Below, piece after piece: positions 25,491-33,408 of a stretch of 44,608 nucleotides of DNA. The notes under the pieces are model-generated. The model did not search any database. It had not been told where the DNA came from and saw only the letters and a list, made by a program, of their open reading frames with translations. The translations under genes were made by a program, and so were the position numbers. The first letter of the stretch is position 1; each line of letters opens with the position of its first letter. The DNA is from an uncultured Eubacteriales bacterium (GTDB taxonomy: Bacteria > Bacillota > Clostridia > Saccharofermentanales > Saccharofermentanaceae), in NCBI GenBank assembly GCA_900317035.1, contig ONFC01000021.1, forward strand, positions 1 to 44,608. Direction: 5' to 3'.

Positions 25491-28385
25491 ATGCTTAAAT
25501 TAGTTAAAACCGAGAATGGTCTCGTACGAGGATTTCAGGGCAACAACACCAGGATCTCCGTTTTTAAAGGTATTCCCTTTGCTGCACCGCCGGTAGGCGA
25601 AAACAGATGGAAGGCTCCCCAGCCCTGCCAGAACTGGGAAGGAGTTCGTGAATGCAGTAAGTTTGCACCTATCTCCGTACAAGATCAGCCCGGAGTCGGT
25701 ACAGATATATATTGCCGTGAATGGCACGTGGATAAAGATATTGAGATGGATGAAGACTAGTGGGGGTATCCTCGTGAAATGGAATTCAACGGCGAAAATA
25801 TGGCCAAGCGCGGCATTATTGTCGTAAGCGTTAACTATCGTCTCGGTGCACTGGGATTTCTTTCCCATCCGGATCTGATTAAAGAGTCTCCGGACGCACC
25901 GGCTAACTTTGGTAATCTCGATCAACAGGCCGGAATAAAATGGGTCGTCCGCAACATCAGAAACTTCGGCGGAAACCCTGAGAATATCACGATCGCCGGT
26001 CAGTCAGCAGGAGGTGGTTCCGTCCTCACCCACCTCACTTCCGAGTCCAGCATCGGGCTGTACCAGAAGGCGATCGTGTATTCCGGCATTATCGAAAGCC
26101 CTTATATTCAGGATAATGTCATTACACCAAAGCCGATCGAAGAGACCTGTAAGATGGGTGAGAAATTCCTTGAGTCCCTTGGTGTTTCAACCATCGAAGA
26201 GGCAAGAAAGATCGACGCTGCTACCATCCGCTCCAAATATGCCGAATTCAGAGAGAAGAACATGTTCTTCTTCACTCCCTGTATCGACCATGTATATTTG
26301 AAGGATGAGCCTTTCAAACTGATGCTTCAGGGAAAGCAGGCAAATGTACCGATCATTGCCGGTAATACATTTGATGAATTCAAGAGCTACATCTATGCAG
26401 ACTCTAAGGAAAGCTTTGAAGAACAGGCTAGAAACACTTTCGGACCCCGTGCAGATCAGTTCCTCTCTTTCCCTGAATCATATGAAGTAGAAAACAGAAA
26501 TCAGTATGCAGGAGTCCGTGGTATCGAGTGTTCCGTAAAAGCGGCTCTGGATAAGACAGATGCTCCATGCTTCTACTACAGTTTCGAGGTCGATATCCCC
26601 GGTGAAGATGATCCTGGAACATTCCACTCGGTGGATCTGTGGTTCTTCTTTGAGACTCTGGCAGCATGTTGGAGACCTTTTGTCGGCCGCCACTATGATA
26701 TCGCTAGAAAAATGACGAACTATATAACGAATTTCGTCAAATCCGGAAACCCGAATGGCGAGGATATCACAGGCGAAGCTATGCCGAACTGGCTTGCATA
26801 CTCTGATTCCGACAGAAATGAGATGCATTTTACTGCCGATGGCTGTATCCCGAAGGTACAGGATTCCGACTATATCCAGTTCTTTGTTGACTGGCTGAGG
26901 GACAGAACTCTTGGCAATATCGAAGCTGCACCGCGTGAGAGTGCAAGTATTGCTGCTCTTGCGGCCCCGCCGAAGAAGCAGGCTTTCAATCCATACCTTC
27001 CGTCCTGGGAGTATATCCCGGATGGCGAGCCTTATGTTTTCGGAGACCGCATCTATATCTACGGTTCCCACGATTACTATAACTGCTCCTTCTTCTGCCC
27101 CGGCGACTATGTATCCTGGTCGGCTCCTGTGAATGATCTCGGATCCTGGAGATATGAAGGTGTTTCCTATAAGCGTACTGACGATCCGGATAACCAGGAA
27201 AACAAGGGATGTCTTTATGCACCGGATGTGACACAGGGACCGGACGGAAACTATTATCTCTTCTATGTTCTTGATAACCAGAGTGTGGTAGCTGTTGCCA
27301 AGAGTGACAAGCCGCAGGGACCTTTCCATTTCTACGGTCATGTTCACTACGAAGATGGTACGCTTCTCGGAAAGAAAGAGGGTAATGAGCCCCAGTTCGA
27401 TCCGGGTGTGATCACGATTGGTGACACCACCTTCCTTTATACCGGCTTCTGCGGTCAGACAGATGCTTCCCGACACGGCGCTATGGTCACTGTTATCGGA
27501 CCGGATATGCTGACGATCAGGAAAGGCCCCGAATTCATTGTTCCGGGCAAAGTATATTCCGAAGGATCCGGATTTGAAGGTCATGCTTTCTTTGAAGCTC
27601 CTTCCATCCGTGAGAGAAACGGTATCTTCTACTTCGTATATTCGTCTGAAGTCATGCATGAGCTCTGCTATGCTACTTCTACATCTCCGGAAGGCCCATT
27701 CACCTACGGCGGTGTAATCGTCAGCAACTGCGACCTTGGCATCGATTCGTATAAACCGGCAGATAAGTACACCTGCTATGGCGCGAATAACCACGGAAGC
27801 ATCGTCGAGATCAATGGTGACTGGTACATCTTCTATCACAGACATACGAACAATACCTGGTACTCCCGTCAGGGTTGTGCAGAAAAGATCGAATTCGCCG
27901 AAGATGGCAGCATTAAGCAGGTCGAGATCACATCCTGTGGTCTTAATGGAGGTCCTCTCCGTGATACTTGCGAGTATCCTTCCTATATCGCCTGCAACAT
28001 CTTCTCCGAAAAAGATGATCCGAAGATTCCTTATGTCGGTCAGCACAAAGCTGCCCGCGTTATTCAGGACGGCCGTGACGGTGATCACGAAGTTGCCTAT
28101 ATTACAGCGATTTCCGATGGTGCAACGATCGGATACAAATACTTTGACCTTAAGAAAGCAAAAGGTCTGATCCTCCACGTTCGCGGATATGGAGACGGAA
28201 CATTTGAAGTTCGGACTTCTATTGAAGGTCCGGTTCTCGCAGAGATTCCGGTCCGTTTCATGACCGTCTGGGAGAAATATGAGGCTTCCTTTACATCTGA
28301 GATCACGGATCCGAAAGCATCTCTTTATCTCACCTACCGTGGCGGCGGCGATGTACAGCTTAAATCGCTGTCATTTACTCACTAA
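25491..28385 (+). pseudogene. Carboxylesterase-GH43-CBM fusion, interrupted in the esterase domain
   Basis: One reading frame of 965 codons with a single internal TAG at codon 90 (25758-25760). Codons 1-89 and 91-470 form a type-B carboxylesterase: FKGIPFAAPPVGENRWK, nucleophile Ser172 in GQSAGGGS, Glu296 and His379. Codons ~498-800 form a GH43 arabinosidase/xylosidase with Asp511 (IPDGEPYVF), Asp579 (APDVTQG) and Glu702 (FFEAPSI). The last ~150 residues resemble a CBM6-type beta-sandwich. There is no signal peptide. Compared with the family, about 28-30 residues are missing between DED and GYPREMEF, namely the CLYLNIW...WIHGGG stretch with the oxyanion hole. The TAG sits at the scar. Total deletion length keeps the frame. 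The ATG at 25491 has a GGAGG site. The GH43 half may still be made from a downstream start such as 25779. Confidence 0.85.
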
Positions 28386-28422
28386 GTCTTCGATTCATTA
28401 CAATTTTTTCTACCTCATCCTC

Positions 28423-28460
28423 ATTAGAAAAGGACGGCCAAAAGACCGTCCTTTTCTAAT
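28423..28460. terminator. Bidirectional terminator
   Basis: Arms 28423-28437 and 28446-28460 are 15-nt perfect complements with an eight-base loop, A-rich on the left and T-rich on the right. It is shared by the convergent GH43 fusion and the small-protein gene. Confidence 0.88.
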
Positions 28461-28480
28461 AACTGCGTTTGAAGTATCGA

Positions 28481-28699
28481 TCAGAACATACCCTTGATTT
28501 TATCAACGATTCCGCCTGCCTTATCAACAGAGATCTTCGCCTTTACGCCATCTACAACATTATTGATAACATCATCCGGGAGATCTACACCGATAATGCC
28601 TTCAACTGTCTTAACCGGCTCTTTTTCAAAGTTTTTTGCAACATCCGGATCAGACTGTACTTTCTTTACGACTTCATCAACTTTTCCTTTAATATCCAT
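28481..28699 (-). CDS. Small helical protein with a DLPDD motif
   Basis: A 72-residue acidic protein starting at the ATG at 28699 behind a GGAGG site. The open frame extends to 28759 but lacks a ribosome binding site there. It is predicted to be all-helical: an N-terminal helix rich in Lys/Val, the middle stretch EKEPVKTVEGIIGVDLPDD, then a helix ending IVDKIKGMF. The middle segment resembles the end of Nif11/nitrile-hydratase-type leader peptides, which lie in front of modified peptides, but no modification enzymes are near and no Gly-Gly cleavage site with a core follows. Similar small proteins are common in Clostridia, with unknown function. Confidence 0.65.
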   Translation of the reverse strand: MDIKGKVDEVVKKVQSDPDVAKNFEKEPVKTVEGIIGVDLPDDVINNVVDGVKAKISVDKAGGIVDKIKGMF

Positions 28700-28727
28700 G
28701 ATTTCACCTCCATGATGTATTAATAAT

Positions 28728-28736
28728 ATTGTATCA
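28728..28736 (-). promoter_or_regulatory. Extended -10 of the small-protein gene
   Basis: On the minus strand, TGA-TACAAT is a TGn-extended -10 about 30 bases before the ATG at 28699. No clear -35 box is seen. Confidence 0.35.
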
Positions 28737-28801
28737 CAATTTACAAGAAGCGCTGTCATTCAAGGCCGAATCAAATCAATGAAAGATTTTGTAAAATGAC
28801 C

Positions 28802-28830
28802 TTGCATTTTTGATGATCTTTTAGTATTAT
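28802..28830 (+). promoter_or_regulatory. Promoter of tRNA-Leu(CAG)
   Basis: -35 TTGCAT (28802-28807), a 17-base spacer and -10 TATTAT (28825-28830), 12 bases before the tRNA. Confidence 0.75.
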
Positions 28831-28842
28831 ATTTAAGCGCTT

Positions 28843-28929
28843 GCGGATATGGCGGAATTGGCAGACGCGCTAGCTTCAGGTGCTAGTGATCGCAAGGTCA
28901 TACAGGTTCAAGTCCTGCTATCCGCACCA
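28843..28929 (+). tRNA. tRNA-Leu (anticodon CAG)
   Basis: An 87-nt class II tRNA with acceptor GCGGATA/TATCCGC, encoded CCA, a long variable arm and anticodon stem-loop CTAGC-TTCAGGT-GCTAG, giving CAG. It has its own promoter and terminator. Confidence 0.95.
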
Positions 28930-28957
28930 GACCGGGAATTCAGGTTCCCGGTCTTTT
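28930..28957 (+). terminator. Terminator of tRNA-Leu(CAG)
   Basis: Arms GACCGGGAA (28930-28938) and TTCCCGGTC (28945-28953) with a six-base loop and following TTTT begin right after the CCA. Confidence 0.9.
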
Positions 28958-28985
28958 CTTTTTCTCATCCGCATTAATCAGTTAT

Positions 28986-29022
28986 GCAAAAAGAAACTGC
29001 CCCACTTTCGTGAGGCAGTTTC
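28986..29022 (-). terminator. Terminator of ddh
   Basis: A 13-bp stem (28993-29005 with 29010-29022, one mismatch or wobble) closed by a GAAA tetraloop on the minus strand is followed by TTTTT. Confidence 0.9.
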
Positions 29023-29052
29023 CAAGTGCAACAAAATATCTTCGGGCCTATA

Positions 29053-30039
29053 TTAGACCAGTGTCTTTCTCAGTTCCTCATCAGACAGAGGGCTCAGATA
29101 CGAAGGAGCAATATCCAGAACCGTCTTGCATCCTGTTACGCCTTCCTTGGAAAGACGTGCGACTGCGCGGGCATAAGCAACAAGTACACCGGCAGTAAAT
29201 TCCGGGTTGGAATCAAGCTTGAGGCTGTACTCGATGATGTGCTTGTTCTCCTTATTAAATCCGGATACACCGGAACGGAAGCAGAATCCGCCATGCGGGA
29301 TACCGCTGTGGTTCTTCTGAAGTTCTTCCTCAGTGATAAAATGAACCGTTGTGTCATAATCAGCAAAGTAGTTCGGCATGGTTTTGATATCATTTTCGAT
29401 CTGCTTAAGATCTGCGCCTTCTTCCGGAACAACGAAGCACTCTCTTGTATGCTTCTGACGGGTCGTCAGCTCAGGCTGGGAACCGGAACGTACTGCTTCC
29501 AGTGCGCTTTCAACCGGAATCGTGTACTGCTTGCCGTTCTTTACGCCTTTTACGCGGCGGATCGCATCAGAATGACCCTGGCTGACGCCCTTACCCCAGA
29601 ATGTATAACTCTCGCCTTCCGGAAGGATGCTGCAGGAATAAATTCTTGCCAGAGAGAACATACCCGGATCCCAGCCAACGGAGATCGCACCGACAGTGCC
29701 GGCAGCCTTAGCCGCTGCATCTACCTCAGCAAAGTGCTGCGGGATCGTAGCATGTGTATCGAAACTATCCACAATATTAAACATAGAAGCAAGCTGCGGA
29801 CCCTGAACAGGAAGATCTGTAGCGCTGCCGCCGCAGAGGATCATAACATCGATTGCATCCTTCATGGAGGCAACATTGTTAACCGACATTACTTTTGCAG
29901 ACTCCGTCTGGATCTTCAGCGAAGAAGGATCACGACGGGTAAAAACAGCAACAAGTTCCATATCCGGATTCTGACGGATGCTGGCCTCTACTCCTCTACC
30001 CAGGTTACCATAACCATAAATACCAATTCGAATTGCCAT
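29053..30039 (-). CDS. ddh: meso-Diaminopimelate D-dehydrogenase
   Basis: A 328-residue NADP-dependent enzyme that makes meso-diaminopimelate in one step from tetrahydrodipicolinate, for lysine and peptidoglycan. The start is the ATG at 30039 (MAIRIGIYGYGNLG) after AAAGGAG. The Rossmann motif GYGNLGRG is at the N-terminus. The substrate domain shows the Ddh-typical SVGWDPGMFSLAR, FWGKGVSQGHSDAIRR and GIPHGGFCFRSG segments, and the length is normal. It is a single-gene unit with a strong terminator. It uses the semialdehyde made by asd. It represents the dehydrogenase variant of the lysine pathway. Confidence 0.95.
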   Translation of the reverse strand: MAIRIGIYGYGNLGRGVEASIRQNPDMELVAVFTRRDPSSLKIQTESAKVMSVNNVASMKDAIDVMILCGGSATDLPVQGPQLASMFNIVDSFDTHATIPQHFAEVDAAAKAAGTVGAISVGWDPGMFSLARIYSCSILPEGESYTFWGKGVSQGHSDAIRRVKGVKNGKQYTIPVESALEAVRSGSQPELTTRQKHTRECFVVPEEGADLKQIENDIKTMPNYFADYDTTVHFITEEELQKNHSGIPHGGFCFRSGVSGFNKENKHIIEYSLKLDSNPEFTAGVLVAYARAVARLSKEGVTGCKTVLDIAPSYLSPLSDEELRKTLV

Positions 30040-30181
30040 TTTGCAACTTTCTCCTTTCATTCTTTCATATCTGAAATCAACAACTTGAAGTATAGCACTC
30101 CATTTATATCTATTCAACGCATTTATGAATAATTTTATTTATGATATTGCATAATTTAAAAATATATGGCCGCAATGCATT

Positions 30182-30190
30182 TGTTATAAT
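30182..30190 (+). promoter_or_regulatory. Extended -10 directly in front of the helicase start codon
   Basis: TG-T-TATAAT ends at 30190. The usual start point six to seven bases downstream coincides with the ATG at 30197. No ribosome binding site is present before either ATG (30191 or 30197), so a leaderless mRNA is suggested. The upstream region 30040-30181 is AT-rich and holds no gene. Confidence 0.55.
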
Positions 30191-30196
30191 ATGTAT

Positions 30197-32641
30197 ATGG
30201 AAAAAGCACTTCACAAAATCTCTGTCAGAGCGCTCAGTGAGCGCATCTACCGCTCCGGTTCTCTTCTCGGCGCCGGATATGGCGGTGTGTCCGGGCTGGA
30301 CGGAACCAGGATGCATCAGCGTGTATTTAAGGATTTAAAGAATGAATACGGCGAAGAGGGTGTTTTTTCAGAGTATTCCCTGGGCACGACTCTTGAATAT
30401 GAACTGTTCACCATTCAGATATCCGGCCGTGCAGACTGTATCATCGAAGACAGCAGCACTTCTTCTGTAAACATCATCGAGATCAAGACACATAACCGTG
30501 TCGCTGAAAAGGTTGAATCTCTCATTCTCCCGACACACGAGGCGCAGGTCAAGATATATGCCTATCTTTACTATCTTTCGCATGCGGAAGCAGAAGATAT
30601 CACGATCACGCTCCGCTATGTATCTTTCCTGAACTATCAGTTTCTCGAGAAAAGCCGTGTTTTCACACGCGAAGAAGCTTCCGAATTCTTCGACAACACG
30701 ATGGCACTTTATCTTTCCGAGGCAACTCGGATAAGTAATTACGAAAATGCCAGAAATGAGTCTATTGCCGCGATGAAATTTCCTTATTCCGTAGTACGTA
30801 GCGGCCAGAAGGACTTTATGAAATCCGTGCTTTCTTCTCTCAAACATAAAGAAACGCTCATTGCAGAGGCACCTACCGGTATCGGAAAGACGATCAGTAC
30901 CCTGTATCCATCCATAAAGTGGCTCCCCAACGCCGAAGGCGGTAAGATCTTCTATGCCACAGCCAAGCTTGCCACCCGCGAAGTTGCCGACAAAGCACTG
31001 ATCGACATGAGAAATCAGGGACTAGTCATCAAATCGATACAGCTTGCCCCGAAAGAACAGATGTGCACAGCGAAAGAAGAGTTCTGTGACAGCCGCTTCT
31101 GTCCTTTTGCAGATGGATACTATTCCCGCCTGAATGCCGCTCTTGAAGAGCTTCACGGACTTGATGCCATCTATCCTGAAGATATAAGGCGTGTCGCTGA
31201 AAAGCACCGTATCTGTGCCCATGAACTGCAGTTAGACGCGTCGAATTTCTCCGATGTCATCATCTGCGACTATAATCATATCTTCCATCCGAGGATCCGC
31301 CTGCAGCGGTATTTTGCCGTCAACGAATTCTGTCACACCATTCTGGTCGATGAGGCGCACAATATGATATCACGTTCTCGTGACATGTTCAGTGCGACAC
31401 TCTCCAGAAGCACATTACTGACTGCACTTCCGGTCTTATCGACTATTTCTCAGAAAACCGAGAAATACAGTCATCAGCTCGTTGATTACTTCACGCTCCT
31501 TGACTATGCATTTGAGAAGGATTCTGCAGGACTGAACATGGCGGAACCCTCTATCAAGGAAAGCGAAGTCGTTATCGGAGAGGATTTCCGCGCAACCAGA
31601 ACCGTTCCGAAGAATCTCTATCAGCTTCTTTGGGCTCTGTGCTTTCATATTGCCAACATCCTCGCAGATCTGGAAGACCGTGAAAAACGCAGGATCCTTT
31701 CCGAGTTCTACTTTGAAGCAAGGTTCTTTCTGACTATTATCGAGCTTTACTTCGACAATGCCTATATTATCGAAGTGACACGCTCCGGTGCCTGCAGCAA
31801 CGGTCAGTACGATATATCGATCACGCTGGATTGTCTGGACGCCTCTGATAAACTGGCCTCTATTCTGAAGGATAATCACAATGCGGTTTTCTTCTCTGCA
31901 ACTATGTCCCCTGCACAGTACTATAAAAGCATGATCGTCGGCAAAGAAACGACTTTTTCGAGGATGATCCAGCTCCCGAGTCCTTTTCCGCCGGAGAATC
32001 TTCAGGTCCTTATCCTTAAGGATATTAAGACTACCTATCAGGAGCGGAATTTCACCTGTGACATGATCGCAAGGACGATTCTTCGTATGATCTCCGGGCA
32101 CAAGGAGAATTTCATGGTCTTCTTCCCGTCATTTGCCTATATGGAGATGATCTATTCCCGCCTGTCAAAGGCAACGCAGCAGGATCCGGATATCGAACTC
32201 ATGATCCAGACCCAGGGCATGGGTACCGAAGATAAGAAGCACTATCTTGACCGGTTTAACCGCCATGGCGACAAGACTCTACTCGGTCTTGCCGTTCTGG
32301 GAGGTCATTTCGGCGAAGGGATCGACCTGGTCGGAGACCGTTTGAAGGGCGCATTTATCGTCGGTGTGGGGCTTCCACAGATCAGTAAGGAACGCGAGAT
32401 CCTAAGCCAGTACTTCCAGAACAAATTCGGAGACGGCTTCTCATTTGCATATAAATTCCCCGGCTGGGAGAAAGTCCTTCAGGCGGCAGGCCGCGTAATA
32501 CGTGACGAAAACGATAAAGGCTTTATCGTTCTGATGGATGAGAGATACGCACGCGAGGATTATAGGGTGTTATGGCCGGAACACTGGAAAGCGACCGAAT
32601 ACCTATCCGACGAAGCCGAGATCTTCTGGGATGATCTTTAG
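30197..32641 (+). CDS. RecB-type nuclease fused to a DinG/XPD-like Fe-S helicase
   Basis: An 814-residue DNA repair-type enzyme. The N-terminal PD-(D/E)XK nuclease domain has Asp80 (GRADCII), Glu95 and Lys97 (EIKT) and the RecB-type Q-x3-Y (EAQVKIY). A superfamily 2 helicase follows, with Walker A APTGIGKT (225-232), DEAH (385-388), the SATMSP motif and the C-terminal QAAGRVIRDENDKG. Four cysteines (290, 297, 302, 340) between Walker A and DEAH match the 4Fe-4S cluster of XPD/DinG. ATG 30197 is preferred over 30191 because the promoter leaves no leader. The gene is single and overlaps recO tail to tail. Processing of damaged or branched DNA is likely, and a role in phage defence is possible. 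Confidence 0.85.
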   Translation: MEKALHKISVRALSERIYRSGSLLGAGYGGVSGLDGTRMHQRVFKDLKNEYGEEGVFSEYSLGTTLEYELFTIQISGRADCIIEDSSTSSVNIIEIKTHNRVAEKVESLILPTHEAQVKIYAYLYYLSHAEAEDITITLRYVSFLNYQFLEKSRVFTREEASEFFDNTMALYLSEATRISNYENARNESIAAMKFPYSVVRSGQKDFMKSVLSSLKHKETLIAEAPTGIGKTISTLYPSIKWLPNAEGGKIFYATAKLATREVADKALIDMRNQGLVIKSIQLAPKEQMCTAKEEFCDSRFCPFADGYYSRLNAALEELHGLDAIYPEDIRRVAEKHRICAHELQLDASNFSDVIICDYNHIFHPRIRLQRYFAVNEFCHTILVDEAHNMISRSRDMFSATLSRSTLLTALPVLSTISQKTEKYSHQLVDYFTLLDYAFEKDSAGLNMAEPSIKESEVVIGEDFRATRTVPKNLYQLLWALCFHIANILADLEDREKRRILSEFYFEARFFLTIIELYFDNAYIIEVTRSGACSNGQYDISITLDCLDASDKLASILKDNHNAVFFSATMSPAQYYKSMIVGKETTFSRMIQLPSPFPPENLQVLILKDIKTTYQERNFTCDMIARTILRMISGHKENFMVFFPSFAYMEMIYSRLSKATQQDPDIELMIQTQGMGTEDKKHYLDRFNRHGDKTLLGLAVLGGHFGEGIDLVGDRLKGAFIVGVGLPQISKEREILSQYFQNKFGDGFSFAYKFPGWEKVLQAAGRVIRDENDKGFIVLMDERYAREDYRVLWPEHWKATEYLSDEAEIFWDDL

Positions 32642-33408
32642 TCCTTCATCGGAGGAAGTGTATCCAGGATATCCATCTTGTCATAGTTCTTTTCGAGACG
32701 GTCACATAAATAGCGGTGTGTGACCGCGCAGAGATCATCGAGCACGTACTTTTCCGCGCGAAAAGCACTTAACCGCTCCAGAGGTGCTTCTCTTATATAT
32801 CTTAGTGCCTCGACACATCCGAGCGAGATAAACTGGTAGTCCTTCGCCTTCGCTACACATCCGATCGCCGAACAGTACAGGCGGCATTTACTGAAAGAAA
32901 ATGCCCGTGTCGGCATCTTATCCGGATTTCCACAGTCACATTCACTAAGATCAAATCCAAATCCCAGTGCATCCATCACCCTCCACTCAAAGGCGGCAAC
33001 GATCTGTCGGTATTTATCCGGATGCTTGGAAAGATCATATAAGACATATACCAGAAGTGGAAACAGTGACTGTGATGATTCAGGATCTACCGCTGTATCC
33101 TTTACGATTTCCAGGATATGCGAGGCACAGGTAAGTGCTTCAAAGGAATCGTAAAGGCCACGGAAACTCTCAACTGTCTCACCTTCTTTGAGATAATAGA
33201 ACCCTTTGCTCTCACTTAGCATAAAGTCTGCAAGAAGCGGCGGTGTGGCAAGAGGTGCCAGCCTGGACGAATGCTTCTTGGCACCCGGTACCATCACGGA
33301 GATCAATCCCTGCTGAGGCGTAAAGATCGTGATAATAGCATCCTGATTACGATGCGGTCTGGAAGCGATCACGATCCCGCGTATGGAAAAACTCGCTCCC
33401 ATTCTCAA
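32638..33408 (-). CDS. recO: DNA repair protein RecO
   Basis: A 256-residue recombination mediator that helps RecR and RecA load on gapped DNA. The N-terminal OB fold begins with IRGIVIASRPHRNQDAIITIFT and includes LISVMVPGAKK. The C-terminal helical part contains a cysteine zinc site (CDCGNP, CRLYCSAIGC). The ATG overlaps the ybeY-era stop by four bases (ATGA), so it is the last gene of that cluster. Its TAA stop overlaps the TAG stop of the convergent helicase gene (TTAG at 32638-32641), and no terminator is visible between them. Era-recO adjacency is common in bacteria. Confidence 0.93.
   Translation of the reverse strand: MRMGASFSIRGIVIASRPHRNQDAIITIFTPQQGLISVMVPGAKKHSSRLAPLATPPLLADFMLSESKGFYYLKEGETVESFRGLYDSFEALTCASHILEIVKDTAVDPESSQSLFPLLVYVLYDLSKHPDKYRQIVAAFEWRVMDALGFGFDLSECDCGNPDKMPTRAFSFSKCRLYCSAIGCVAKAKDYQFISLGCVEALRYIREAPLERLSAFRAEKYVLDDLCAVTHRYLCDRLEKNYDKMDILDTLPPMKD

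Noticed and set aside
25758-25760. TAG read through as an amino acid (stop-codon recoding)
   Set aside because: TAG is used as a normal stop elsewhere (for example at 32639-32641), and a family-conserved stretch is missing exactly at this site, so a deletion scar explains it better.
26478-28178. Long leftward open frame (566 codons) opposite the GH43 fusion
   Set aside because: It is antisense to conserved GH43 and esterase motifs and has no recognisable domain of its own.
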